DNA of 46,482 nt, from contig JAAZYM010000023.1 of NCBI GenBank assembly GCA_014239655.1, positions 1 through 46,482 of the forward strand. Reading direction: 5' to 3'. The position numbers were made by a program, and so were the translations under genes. The stretch is from Flavobacteriales bacterium. GTDB taxonomy: Bacteria > Bacteroidota > Bacteroidia > Flavobacteriales > BACL11. This document shows, piece after piece, positions 1 through 8,006 of this stretch; within the stretch, counting starts at the first letter, position 1; each line of letters opens with the position of its first letter. The notes beneath the pieces are model-generated. The model saw nothing but the letters and a program-made list of their open reading frames with translations, was not told the DNA's origin and did not search any database.

Positions 1-99
1 AACTTTCTTTCCTTTATATTGACCAAGTGTTATTTGATCTCCATTTTGATCTACTGAATTTATTTCAGGGGCCTTATCCCCAATTTTTAATTCTATCAT
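1..99 (-). CDS. bcp: Thioredoxin-dependent peroxiredoxin, Bcp/PrxQ type (N-terminal part only)
   Basis: The first 33 residues of a protein whose gene runs off the left edge; I translated it by hand from the start codon at 97-99. It opens with an IGDKAPE stretch followed by a DQNGDQITL stretch and GKKV, which matches the N-terminus of bacterioferritin comigratory protein (Bcp), an atypical 2-Cys thiol peroxidase that reduces H2O2 and organic peroxides in the cytoplasm. The catalytic Cys lies beyond the window and cannot be checked. The start is 12 bp after the hpd stop on the same strand, so it is probably the last visible gene of an hmgA-hpd-bcp operon. Family assignment is good; subtype is inferred from the N-terminus only. 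Confidence 0.75.
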   Translation of the reverse strand, partial: MIELKIGDKAPEINSVDQNGDQITLGQYKGKKV

Positions 100-111
100 C
101 TCTTATTTATT

Positions 112-1245
112 TTAAAGTGTTCCTCTTTTTGCTTGTTCAGCTTCGATTGATTCAAATAATGCTTTGAAATTCCCTTTTCCAAAAGATTTTGCTCCTTTTC
201 TTTGTATAATCTCAAAAAAAAGTGTTGGTCGATCAGTTAGTGGTTTAGTAAATATTTGAAGCAGGTATCCTTCATCATCTCTATCAACTAAAATATTGTG
301 TTGCTTTAGCGTTAAAATCTCTTCATCAATTTCGCCTACTCTATCAAGTACTGTATCGTAATACCTCTCAGGGATTATTAAAAACTCTACCCCTCTCTTT
401 TTCATCTGACAAACTGTAGATACTATATCATCCGTTGCCACAGCAATATGCTGACAACCAGGACCATTATTAAAATCTAAATACTCCTCAATTTGTGATT
501 TCTTTAACCCTTCGGCTGGCTCATTAATTGGAAATTTAATACGTCCATTACCATTAGTCATCACCTTGCTCATTAGCGCAGTGTATTGAGTAGATATATC
601 CTTATCATCAAATGTGATAAGATTAGCAAAACCCATTGTTTGATTATAAAAGTCCTCCCAAACATTCATCTCTCCCCATCCAACATTAGCTACCATATGA
701 TCAATATATTTCAAGCCAACAGCACTTGGATTGTATTCAGAATTCCATGCTTGATATCCTGGCATAAAAACGCCTTTGTAATTCTTTCTCTCTATAAAAA
801 TATGTACAGTATCTCCATATATTTTGATTCCTGATTTTACGACTTCCCCATCAGTGTCTTTTTCAACTGTAGGCTCTAAATAAGATTCTGCTCCTCTACT
901 TGTAGTTTCTTTCCAAGCTTGGGTAGCATCATCAACCCAAAGAGCAATTACTTTCACCCCATCGCCATGTCTTTCAATATGATTATGAATGTCCTGGTTC
1001 TCATTAGAAATTGGGGTTGTAAAAACAAGTCTTATCTTATCTTGAACCACAACATAAGAAGTCCTATCTTTGATTCCTGTTTCCAAACCTGCATATGCAA
1101 GAGATTGAAATCCTAATGCAGTCTTATAAAAATGTGCTGCCTGCTTTGCATTTCCAACATAAAACTCCACATAATCAGTTCCAAGAAGTGGTAAGAAATC
1201 TTGAGCGTCACTAAATATTTTCTCTAATTTTATTGATTCACTCAT
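112..1245 (-). CDS. hpd: 4-hydroxyphenylpyruvate dioxygenase
   Basis: Converts 4-hydroxyphenylpyruvate to homogentisate, the second step of tyrosine catabolism, using a non-heme Fe(II) centre. At 377 residues it has the usual family length, with two vicinal-oxygen-chelate halves (about 20-155 and 178-335). The expected Fe ligands are visible: His183 (IDHMV), His266 (CQHIA) and Glu345 (FFEII). The C-terminal segment after Glu345 contains the GAKSFGKGNFKALFE stretch typical of the lid region. The gene lies 8 bp downstream of hmgA on the same strand, so both consecutive enzymes are probably made from one transcript starting upstream of hmgA. The start codon gives an N-terminus of normal length. 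Fairly certain. Confidence 0.95.
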   Translation of the reverse strand: MSESIKLEKIFSDAQDFLPLLGTDYVEFYVGNAKQAAHFYKTALGFQSLAYAGLETGIKDRTSYVVVQDKIRLVFTTPISNENQDIHNHIERHGDGVKVIALWVDDATQAWKETTSRGAESYLEPTVEKDTDGEVVKSGIKIYGDTVHIFIERKNYKGVFMPGYQAWNSEYNPSAVGLKYIDHMVANVGWGEMNVWEDFYNQTMGFANLITFDDKDISTQYTALMSKVMTNGNGRIKFPINEPAEGLKKSQIEEYLDFNNGPGCQHIAVATDDIVSTVCQMKKRGVEFLIIPERYYDTVLDRVGEIDEEILTLKQHNILVDRDDEGYLLQIFTKPLTDRPTLFFEIIQRKGAKSFGKGNFKALFESIEAEQAKRGTL

Positions 1246-1253
1246 AACAACTA

Positions 1254-2411
1254 CTATTCAATCCACGATTTATGATACTTTCCATCTGAAAGATCTATTG
1301 CTAACTGAGTTAATTTTAATGGAGCAAATGTATCAACCATAACTGCTAGCTCATCCGTTTTTTTCTTTCCAATACTTCTTTCCATTGCACCAGGATGAGG
1401 GCCATGTGGAATGCCGGCAGGGTGTAAAGATATATACCCCTCTTGCACATGATTTCTACTCATAAAATCACCTGCTACATAATATAGAACTTCATCTGAA
1501 TCAATATTAGAATGATTATATGGTGCTGGAATTGCTTCAGGATGATAATCATATAATCTTGGACAAAAAGAACATAAAACAAATCTGCTTGTCTCAAAAG
1601 TTTGGTGAACAGGTGGTGGCTGATGTACTCTTCCTGTTATTGGCTCAAAATCATGAATTGAAAATGCATATGGAAAATTATATCCATCACAACCAACAAC
1701 ATCAAAAGGATGTGTTGAATATAAATAATCATGAATTATATGTTCCTTCTTAATTTTCATGATAAATTCACCGTTTTCATCATGCGTCTCTAGCTCTTCA
1801 GGAAATCGTAAATCCCTCTCACAGAATGGAGAATGCTCTAATAATTGTCCAAAATGATTTCTATATCTTTTTGGAGTATAAACAGGATTATACGACTCAA
1901 CAACAAAGTGTCTATTATCGGCTGTGTCAAAATCTATCTTATATATTATTCCTCGTGGAATCACTAAATAATCGCCTTCTTGGAATTTAATATTCCCAAC
2001 AAATGTTCTTAATGTACCCGTACCTTTATGAATAAAGATAATCTCATCTCCATCTGTATTCTTATAAAAATAATCCTGTGTCTTACCGGTAGGAGCAGAA
2101 AGCATAATATTCAGATCGTTATTAATTAAAATTGAGAGCCTACTCTTAATTAAATCCTCAATTTTAGGTGCATTAAAAGCATCAAGCAGATAAGCTTTCA
2201 TGTTTTTTTCAACTGCTATCTTAGGCTCAACAGAATATGAGCCTTTAATATCCATAACTTGAGTAGGTCTATGGATATGATATAATAAGCTAGACATACC
2301 ATCAAAACCTATGGTGCCAAAAAGCTCCTCATAATAATATCCGCCATCAGGCTTTTTAAATGTTGTATGTCTTTTATGTGGTATCTTACCTAATTTATGA
2401 TATCTAGGCAT
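1254..2411 (-). CDS. hmgA: Homogentisate 1,2-dioxygenase
   Basis: Opens the aromatic ring of homogentisate to give 4-maleylacetoacetate, the step after hpd. It is a 385-residue cupin-type enzyme, a little shorter than the approximately 430-residue proteobacterial and animal enzymes. Likely iron ligands are His300, Glu307 and His336 (in IPHGPHPGA). In the better-known enzymes the His and Glu are six residues apart (HxxxxxE); here they are seven apart, so the exact Glu assignment is inference. The HQPPPVHQTFE stretch at 263-273 is a conserved part of the C-terminal cupin domain. First gene of the minus-strand operon hmgA-hpd(-bcp), with a TAnnTTTG promoter element just upstream. Confidence 0.92.
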   Translation of the reverse strand: MPRYHKLGKIPHKRHTTFKKPDGGYYYEELFGTIGFDGMSSLLYHIHRPTQVMDIKGSYSVEPKIAVEKNMKAYLLDAFNAPKIEDLIKSRLSILINNDLNIMLSAPTGKTQDYFYKNTDGDEIIFIHKGTGTLRTFVGNIKFQEGDYLVIPRGIIYKIDFDTADNRHFVVESYNPVYTPKRYRNHFGQLLEHSPFCERDLRFPEELETHDENGEFIMKIKKEHIIHDYLYSTHPFDVVGCDGYNFPYAFSIHDFEPITGRVHQPPPVHQTFETSRFVLCSFCPRLYDYHPEAIPAPYNHSNIDSDEVLYYVAGDFMSRNHVQEGYISLHPAGIPHGPHPGAMERSIGKKKTDELAVMVDTFAPLKLTQLAIDLSDGKYHKSWIE

Positions 2412-2437
2412 ATTTTTTTATTTAATCTTATAATAAA

Positions 2438-2445
2438 CAAATGTA
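2438..2445 (-). promoter_or_regulatory. Bacteroidota-type -7 promoter element for hmgA-hpd
   Basis: On the minus strand this reads TACATTTG, an exact match to TAnnTTTG, the -7 element of the Bacteroidota primary sigma factor. A TTG triplet lies 15 nt further upstream (2461-2463), a shorter spacing than the usual 17-23, so the -33 assignment is uncertain. It is 26 nt from the hmgA start codon, giving a leader of about 20 nt. It sits back to back with the promoter of the plus-strand gene at 2491. Confidence 0.55.
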
Positions 2446-2455
2446 AGTATTTTTA

Positions 2456-2483
2456 TTGGACAAAATTAAAAATATTAGCTTTG
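2456..2483 (+). promoter_or_regulatory. Bacteroidota-type promoter for the FAH/flavin reductase/SOD operon
   Basis: TTG at 2456-2458, a 17-nt spacer, then TAGCTTTG at 2476-2483: both parts of the TTG-N17-23-TAnnTTTG consensus. The ATG follows 7 nt after the element, so transcription should begin within a few bases of the start codon, giving a leaderless or nearly leaderless mRNA. The spacer overlaps the upstream part of the oppositely directed hmgA promoter. Confidence 0.6.
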
Positions 2484-2490
2484 CATAAGT

Positions 2491-3447
2491 ATGAAGTTAA
2501 GCACTTACAAACTACGCAACGATAATAAAGAATTAATAGGGGTTTTAAAAAATAATTCACTTATAAATTTAAATAAATTATTTGGCGATATTTCTCTTAT
2601 TAATCTTATTCAAATACCTAATTGGCAATCAAATATTAATGAGAGCAATCTCACTAAACATGAATTAACGGATGTTAATTTATTATCACCTATTCCAAAG
2701 CCAAATTCATTTAGAGATGCTTATGCTTTCAGACAACATGTTGAAACAGCAAGAAAAAACAGAGGGGCTGAAATGATTAAGGAGTTTGATAAGTTTCCTG
2801 TTTTCTATTTTAATAATCATAATTCTATTTGTGGTCCTAATGACAATATTAAATGTATGCCTAGTCATTTTAACAAATTAGATTATGAATTAGAAATAGC
2901 CATCCTTATTGGAAAAGAAGGATCGAATATTAGAGCCTGTGATGCCAAGGAATATATTGCTGGCTTCATGATCCTAAATGACATTAGTGCTAGAGAGATA
3001 CAAATGCAAGAAATGAAATTAAATTTAGGGCCTGCAAAGGGTAAGGATTTTGCATCTGTATTGGGTCCTTTTTTAGTAACGCCTAATGAAGTTGCTGATA
3101 GACTAATTAAGGAAGATGAAAATGGATGTATATACAATATGAAGATGTCATGTTCTGTAAATGGAGAGTTATTATCAGAAGGAAATTTTAAAGATATAAA
3201 TTGGACATTTGAACAGATTATTGAAAGAGCTTCATACGGAACCACATTATATCCTGGAGATATAATTGGATCTGGGACAGTGGGAACAGGATGCCTTTTA
3301 GAATTAAATGGAACAAATAAAATTAATGATCCAGAGTATAATGAAAGATGGCTTAAAGATGGTGATATTATTGAAATGGAAATAGAAGGGTTAGGTAGAA
3401 TTTCTAATAAAATTATAGCACATAAATCTAATTACAAAATTGTTTAA
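2491..3447 (+). CDS. Fumarylacetoacetate hydrolase family protein, probable fumarylacetoacetase of tyrosine breakdown
   Basis: A 318-residue FAH-fold enzyme. Family members hydrolyse C-C bonds in beta-diketo acids using a divalent metal. Metal ligands typical of the fold are visible: Glu133 and Glu135 (YELEIA) and Asp164 (LNDISARE), followed by the KGKDFASVLGPF stretch at 183-194 and GSGTVGTGC near 260. The classical fumarylacetoacetase has about 420 residues; this short form is more like the broad FAH-domain group, so the exact substrate is not proved by sequence. Its position, divergent from hmgA-hpd and 3 bp before a flavin reductase, strongly suggests it cleaves fumarylacetoacetate to fumarate and acetoacetate. 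Confidence 0.88.
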   Translation: MKLSTYKLRNDNKELIGVLKNNSLINLNKLFGDISLINLIQIPNWQSNINESNLTKHELTDVNLLSPIPKPNSFRDAYAFRQHVETARKNRGAEMIKEFDKFPVFYFNNHNSICGPNDNIKCMPSHFNKLDYELEIAILIGKEGSNIRACDAKEYIAGFMILNDISAREIQMQEMKLNLGPAKGKDFASVLGPFLVTPNEVADRLIKEDENGCIYNMKMSCSVNGELLSEGNFKDINWTFEQIIERASYGTTLYPGDIIGSGTVGTGCLLELNGTNKINDPEYNERWLKDGDIIEMEIEGLGRISNKIIAHKSNYKIV

Positions 3448-3450
3448 ACT

Positions 3451-4284
3451 ATGAAAGAAATTGATATTCATGCAATAAGTAGTCAAGAGCTTTATAAGTA
3501 TCTTACCTCATCTGTCACGCCACGTCCTATCGCGCTTGTTAGTACAGTTGATAAAGACGGAATAAATAATTTAAGCCCTTTTTCATTTTTTAATGTTTTT
3601 TCTATTAACCCTCCGATATTAATCTTTTCACCGGTAAATAGACTAAGAAATAATACAAAAAAAGACACTCTTAATAATGTAAGTCAAATAAAAGAATGTG
3701 TAATATCGCTCGTAAACACAAAGATTGCTCAGCAAGTTTCTTTAGCATCGAGCAATTATTCAGCAAATGAAGATGAATTTAAAAAAGCTGGATTTAATAA
3801 AATAAAAGCCTCGTTAGTAAAACCCTGTCTCATTAAAGAAGCTCCAGTAAACTTTGAATGCAAAGTCAATAATATCATCTCTTTGGGAGATAATGGAGGG
3901 GCAGGAAATCTGATTATCTGCGAAGTGCTAAAAATCCATATAGATGAAGGAATCCTTGATCAAGATGAACAAATTGATCCATTAAAATTAGATATTGTTT
4001 CAAGGTTAGGGGCAAATTGGTATGGAAAAACAAATCAAGATAGTATCTATAAAATTGTAAAGCCAGTATCGAGAATAGGAATAGGGTTTGATAATATCCC
4101 TCAAGAAATATTAAGTAGTGAAATTCTTTCAGGAAGTGATCTGGCAATGCTTGCATCTGTAGATACAATTCCAAACAAAAAAAATACAGATTCTCTATCT
4201 TTGAAAACAGAAGAAAAACATACTTTAGCAAAAAAATTGCTTGAAAAAGGAAAGATAATTGAAGCCTGGGAAATATTAATTTAA
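3451..4284 (+). CDS. Flavin reductase-like, FMN-binding split-barrel protein
   Basis: Residues about 15-170 form a flavin-reductase-like split barrel: the N-terminal [13 protein letters not shown] stretch, then [16 protein letters not shown] and later ANWYGK match the DIM6/NTAB flavoredoxin group, which binds FMN and either supplies reduced flavin or oxidises small substrates. About 80 residues follow the barrel, with no motif I recognise. The gene starts 3 bp after the FAH-family gene and is followed 10 bp later by sodA. Such a protein is a frequent neighbour of homogentisate genes in Flavobacteria; what it does in tyrosine breakdown is unknown. No recognisable maleylacetoacetate isomerase is encoded in the window. 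Confidence 0.85.
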   Translation: MKEIDIHAISSQELYKYLTSSVTPRPIALVSTVDKDGINNLSPFSFFNVFSINPPILIFSPVNRLRNNTKKDTLNNVSQIKECVISLVNTKIAQQVSLASSNYSANEDEFKKAGFNKIKASLVKPCLIKEAPVNFECKVNNIISLGDNGGAGNLIICEVLKIHIDEGILDQDEQIDPLKLDIVSRLGANWYGKTNQDSIYKIVKPVSRIGIGFDNIPQEILSSEILSGSDLAMLASVDTIPNKKNTDSLSLKTEEKHTLAKKLLEKGKIIEAWEILI

Positions 4285-4294
4285 ATATAAAACT

Positions 4295-4894
4295 ATGAAC
4301 TTTAAATTACCAAAACTAAACTATGCATATGATGCATTAGAGCCAAATATTGATGCGCGAACAATGGAAATTCACCATTCAAAACATCATAATGGATATA
4401 CTAATAATCTAAATAATGCTATCAGCGGAACACCATTAGAAGGAAAAAATATTGAAGAAATATGTCAATCAGAAAATCTTAGTGGAGCCGTACGAAATAA
4501 TGGCGGGGGATATTTTAATCACTGCCTCTTCTGGAATATTATGTCTCCTAATGGAGGCGGAGAGCCATCAAATCAAATTGGAGATGCTATCTCTAATGGG
4601 TTTGGGTCTTTCGAAAATTTTAAGACAGAATTCTCAAAAGCTGCTGCAACCAGATTTGGTTCAGGATGGGCATGGTTGTGTGTTAAAGATGGAGGATTAT
4701 GCGTATGTTCAACTCCGAATCAAGACAATCCTATTATGAAAGAAGGATGTGGAGGAACACCAATTCTATGTCTTGATGTATGGGAGCATGCATACTACCT
4801 AAACTATCAAAATAGACGTCCTGATTATATCAATGCATTCTTTAATGTGATTAATTGGGAGAAAGTTAATCAGTTATACTTAGAAGCTTTATAA
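4295..4894 (+). CDS. sodA: Superoxide dismutase, Mn/Fe family
   Basis: Disproportionates superoxide to O2 and H2O2 in the cytoplasm; there is no signal peptide. The 199-residue length is normal. Metal ligands are His27 (EIHHSKHH), His76 (FNHCLFW), Asp161 and His165 ([11 protein letters not shown]). Gln143 in the NQDNPIM stretch occupies the place of the Gln that marks Mn-type enzymes, so Mn or cambialistic use is likely. It lies 10 bp downstream of the flavin reductase gene, an oxygen-reactive protein, and 43 bp before exbB. The linkage to oxygenase genes may be functional or simply operonic. Confidence 0.95.
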   Translation: MNFKLPKLNYAYDALEPNIDARTMEIHHSKHHNGYTNNLNNAISGTPLEGKNIEEICQSENLSGAVRNNGGGYFNHCLFWNIMSPNGGGEPSNQIGDAISNGFGSFENFKTEFSKAAATRFGSGWAWLCVKDGGLCVCSTPNQDNPIMKEGCGGTPILCLDVWEHAYYLNYQNRRPDYINAFFNVINWEKVNQLYLEAL

Positions 4895-4902
4895 TATTTT
4901 TA

Positions 4903-4910
4903 TAAATTTG
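4903..4910 (+). promoter_or_regulatory. Possible -7 promoter element for the exbB-exbD operon
   Basis: TAAATTTG matches TAnnTTTG exactly and lies in the 43-bp gap after sodA, 27 nt before the exbB start codon. No convincing TTG element is seen 17-23 nt upstream, so confidence is moderate. The leader would be about 20 nt and contains no Shine-Dalgarno-like purine tract near the ATG. Confidence 0.4.
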
Positions 4911-4937
4911 CTCATCTTAAATTAAACAAACAAGAAA

Positions 4938-5735
4938 ATGAAAAATACAATTCTAATAATTACTTTATTTAGTTTTTTATTAATAGGAAACTATTCTACT
5001 AATGCACAGTCAGACAGTATACTTAACACAACAAGTATGGAAGCCGCTGAAGAAAACAATGAAAGTCAGAATGATTATTCTGCAAATGTTGAGACGACAG
5101 CTGAATCTGCATCATTCCATCAAGTTATCAAACAAAAATTTATTGAAGGTGGCCCTGGATTTATGGGTATTGTTCTACTTTGTTTAATTTTAGGTCTAGC
5201 ACTAGCTATAGAAAGAATAATCTACTTAAACCTTGCAACAACTGACACTGATAAACTATTAGAGGGTGTTGAACATGCAATGCAAAACGGTGGTGTTGAA
5301 GCTGCAAAAGAAGTTTGTAGAAACACAAAAGGACCAGTTGCATCAATATTCTATCAAGGATTAGATAGAGCAAATGAAGGAATAGATATGGTTGAGAAAT
5401 ATATCATATCATATGGAAGTGTGCAAATGGGATTACTAGAAAAAGGCCTTTCATGGATTTCATTATTTATTGCTCTTGCACCTATGCTCGGATTTATGGG
5501 GACAGTAATTGGTATGATTGGAGCATTTGATGCTATTGAAGCGGCAGGTGACATTTCTCCTTCACTAGTAGCAGGAGGAATTAAGGTGGCATTATTGACA
5601 ACTGTTTTTGGTTTAATCGTGGCTATGATACTACAAATCTTCTACAACTATTTAATTGCAAAAATTGATTCAATAACAAATTCAATGGAAGATGCTTCAA
5701 TTTCTCTTATTGATTTATTAGTAAAAAATAAATAA
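4938..5735 (+). CDS. exbB: MotA/TolQ/ExbB family proton-channel protein
   Basis: Inner-membrane subunit of a proton-motive-force-driven energiser for TonB-type transport or, in Flavobacteria, related envelope machines. The 265 residues start with a hydrophobic segment (4-22, signal peptide or first helix), then an acidic extracytoplasmic linker, helices near 75-95, a cytoplasmic region, and two helices at about 170-195 and 213-240 that form the channel pair (LAPMLGFMGTVIGMIGAF is the family signature). It overlaps the next gene by one base (TAATG), the first of three identical junctions. No TonB gene is present here, so the partner is encoded elsewhere. Confidence 0.92.
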   Translation: MKNTILIITLFSFLLIGNYSTNAQSDSILNTTSMEAAEENNESQNDYSANVETTAESASFHQVIKQKFIEGGPGFMGIVLLCLILGLALAIERIIYLNLATTDTDKLLEGVEHAMQNGGVEAAKEVCRNTKGPVASIFYQGLDRANEGIDMVEKYIISYGSVQMGLLEKGLSWISLFIALAPMLGFMGTVIGMIGAFDAIEAAGDISPSLVAGGIKVALLTTVFGLIVAMILQIFYNYLIAKIDSITNSMEDASISLIDLLVKNK

Positions 5736-6064
5736 TGGATAGTTTAATTAATATTGGAATTATTATAACCTACATTATGATAGGCTTTGCAGCACTATCT
5801 GCAATATCTTTTGGAGTGAAAAAGATGCTCTCAAACACAAAAAATGCTAAGAAAACCTTATATACTATTTTAGGATTAATCGTTGTTTGTATTCTTTCAT
5901 ATCTGATTGCATCAGATGAAATTCTTAATTCATATAAAAAATATAAGATAAGCGCTTCTGAGTCTAAGAATGTTGGCATGGGATTAATAATGTTCTATAT
6001 TCTTTCTGCACTTGCTGTAGGCGCTGTTTTATACTCTGAACTATCAAAAGCATTTAGCAAATAA
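5735..6064 (+). CDS. Small three-helix membrane protein between exbB and exbD
   Basis: A 109-residue protein I do not recognise by function. It shows three hydrophobic segments (about 6-27, 42-61 and 81-102) with short charged connectors, and no catalytic motif. Its start overlaps the exbB stop and its stop overlaps the exbD start, each by a single base (TAATG), implying tight translational coupling and probably fixed stoichiometry with the channel subunits. Similar small membrane proteins are found at this place in other flavobacterial exbBD operons, which suggests an accessory subunit of the energiser; that role is inference. Confidence 0.8.
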   Translation: MDSLINIGIIITYIMIGFAALSAISFGVKKMLSNTKNAKKTLYTILGLIVVCILSYLIASDEILNSYKKYKISASESKNVGMGLIMFYILSALAVGAVLYSELSKAFSK

Positions 6065-6615
6065 TGGCAAGCAAAAGAAGAGGATTGCCAGAGATTAATG
6101 CAGGATCAATGGCTGATATTGCATTTCTACTTTTAATCTTTTTTCTTGTTACTACAACAATGGATATTGATACTGGGATAGCAAGAAAACTCCCGCCAAT
6201 GCCAGAGGAGGACCAGCAAGAAGATGATTCTCAAATTAACGCAAGAAATATTTATGTTGTCTTAATTAATTCAAGCAATCAATTACTTGTAGAGGGAGAG
6301 ATGATGGATATATCCCAATTAAAAGAAGGGGCTAAAAAATTCATAGATAATAATGGTATTAGAGAAGATCTTTCAGAAAACCCTGAAAAGGCAATAATAT
6401 CATTACAAAATGATAGAGGAACATCATACAAAATGTATATCAGAGTACAAAATGAATTAGCTGCAGCATATAATGAATTAAGAAATAGAGAAGCGCTAAA
6501 TAAATTTGGAGAGCGATATAATGATCTTAGTAAATCAGATCAAAAAGAAATTAGAAAAATGTATCCTCAGAAAATATCTGAGGCTGAACCAAAAAATATA
6601 GGAGGAAATTCATAA
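6064..6615 (+). CDS. exbD: ExbD/TolR family biopolymer transport protein (first copy)
   Basis: A 183-residue ExbD/TolR protein: a short cytoplasmic N-terminus, one transmembrane helix at about 16-38 and a periplasmic domain. The helix begins with the conserved proton-carrying Asp18 (SMADIAFLLLIFF). The periplasmic part is longer than in classical ExbD and carries a charged C-terminal extension (about 125-183) rich in Lys, Glu and Asn. It lies directly after the small membrane protein and overlaps the second exbD by one base, so the two ExbD-like subunits are probably made together and may form a mixed dimer inside the ExbB pentamer. Confidence 0.9.
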   Translation: MASKRRGLPEINAGSMADIAFLLLIFFLVTTTMDIDTGIARKLPPMPEEDQQEDDSQINARNIYVVLINSSNQLLVEGEMMDISQLKEGAKKFIDNNGIREDLSENPEKAIISLQNDRGTSYKMYIRVQNELAAAYNELRNREALNKFGERYNDLSKSDQKEIRKMYPQKISEAEPKNIGGNS

Positions 6616-7082
6616 TGAGTAAATTTAAAAAAAGTGGAAACAAAGGAATGCCGGCTATATCTACAGCGTCATTACCAGACATTGTATTTATGTTGCTTTT
6701 CTTTTTTATGGTAACAACGGTAATGAGGGAAACAACCTTATTTGTTTCTGTATTAACACCAAAAGCTACTGAAATAAAAAAGATGGAAAAGAAATCTTTA
6801 GTCAGCTACATTTATATAGGGTCTCCAGTTAAGCGTATGCAATCTTCATATGGTACATCTGCTCGGATCCAATTAAATGATGCCTTTGCTGATGTAGGTG
6901 ATATTCAAGAATTTATCGCTACAGAAAGAGAAGCTAAAGATGAGAAAGAGATTCCATATATGACAACATCTATTAAAGCCGATGAGACTGTAAAAATGGG
7001 TATCATCACAGATGTAAAGCAAGAGCTACGAAAAGCTAATGCACTTAAAATTAATTATTCTACAAGAAAAGGAGAATATTAA
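6615..7082 (+). CDS. exbD: ExbD/TolR family biopolymer transport protein (second copy)
   Basis: A 155-residue ExbD-like subunit with one transmembrane helix (about 20-42) containing the conserved Asp22 (LPDIVFMLLFFFMV) and a periplasmic domain with a KADETVKMG stretch near the C-terminus. It is clearly different in sequence from the first ExbD, so this is an old pair, not a recent duplication. Last gene of the exb operon; its stop codon overlaps the stop of the convergent CPBP protease gene by 4 bp (TTAA), leaving no room for a hairpin terminator. Confidence 0.9.
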   Translation: MSKFKKSGNKGMPAISTASLPDIVFMLLFFFMVTTVMRETTLFVSVLTPKATEIKKMEKKSLVSYIYIGSPVKRMQSSYGTSARIQLNDAFADVGDIQEFIATEREAKDEKEIPYMTTSIKADETVKMGIITDVKQELRKANALKINYSTRKGEY

Positions 7083-7984
7083 ATATCTTCCCTAGCTAAA
7101 CGTGAGTTTTTATAAAAAAGACTCATTAATAATCCAACAGATAATAAACTAAACAATACATAACTAATATTAGTTTGTGGTATTGCTGATTCATTATAAT
7201 TATTAAAACTTTGAACAAAATCAAAGGTTTGAAAGAAGGGATACGATATAATAATGGCCATAGCATTATTAATAAAATGAGCAATAATAGGAATCCATAA
7301 AGATTGACTCCAATAAAAAAGATAGCCTAAAATTAAACCAAGTAACATTCGTGGAAAAAGACCGTTAAAATGAAGGTGAATAGCGCTAAACAAAAAAGAA
7401 GTAACAACAATAGCAAGATGGATATTATTAAAATATTTAGATAATGATTGTTGAAGAAAACCTCTAAAGAAAAGCTCCTCTCCTAATGCAGGAATAATAG
7501 CCATGACTAAAAGATTCAATAATAAATCCCCGTAATTATTCATATCTAAAAATGCTAAAACTATAGCTTCAGAATCTATATCATACTTTAGCATCCATTC
7601 AGGGAAATCAATTGTCATATTCCATTCTAATAAGAAAGAAACAAGTGGTGTAATTAATAACATAATCGCAAAAACAATAAGCACAGATTGCCTTGTGAAA
7701 TTTTTCTTAAAATAAAATTGAAAATTTGTTAAATAACCATATAGCAAAAGAGGTGTTACAAATGTTCCAACTGCACTAAAAAGTTGCATGACCTTCATAA
7801 GATTAATAGATACGGCTGAAGAAAGATCATATGAGAAAAATAAATTAATCCCATTTTCACATAATAGATAAACTACAAAAAGACCCAACAAATAATGAAG
7901 TAAAAAAGAAAAAGATACCAAACCTAAAAGGAGTATAATTTTCAAAAATGGTTGCGAATTAGAAAAGGTTCCCTTTAAATCCAA
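7079..7984 (-). CDS. CPBP family (CAAX-like) intramembrane metalloprotease
   Basis: Polytopic membrane protein of the CPBP/Abi family, with about eight hydrophobic segments. The catalytic motifs are present: EELFFRG (EExxxR), FSAIHLHF (FxxxH) and IIAHFINNA (HxxxN). The open frame extends to 8194 but that extension is antisense to the dus gene and unlike a protease N-terminus. I place the start at the TTG at 7982-7984, giving 301 residues beginning with DLKGTF just before the first helix, where related proteins begin; the next Met is inside the protein after helix 1. The start is therefore an inference. Substrate unknown; family members process membrane proteins or act in immunity. Confidence 0.75.
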   Translation of the reverse strand: MDLKGTFSNSQPFLKIILLLGLVSFSFLLHYLLGLFVVYLLCENGINLFFSYDLSSAVSINLMKVMQLFSAVGTFVTPLLLYGYLTNFQFYFKKNFTRQSVLIVFAIMLLITPLVSFLLEWNMTIDFPEWMLKYDIDSEAIVLAFLDMNNYGDLLLNLLVMAIIPALGEELFFRGFLQQSLSKYFNNIHLAIVVTSFLFSAIHLHFNGLFPRMLLGLILGYLFYWSQSLWIPIIAHFINNAMAIIISYPFFQTFDFVQSFNNYNESAIPQTNISYVLFSLLSVGLLMSLFYKNSRLAREDI

Positions 7985-8006
7985 TATTATTATTTTAGCA
8001 GATATT

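Noticed and set aside
3914-4231. 105-residue minus-strand reading frame opposite the flavin reductase gene
   Set aside because: Mirror of a well-supported coding region; low-complexity Leu/Phe-rich sequence without any family feature.
4938-7082. Motility stator (MotAB) interpretation of the exbB operon
   Set aside because: The ExbD-type single-helix proteins with Asp18/Asp22 lack the OmpA-like peptidoglycan-binding domain of MotB.
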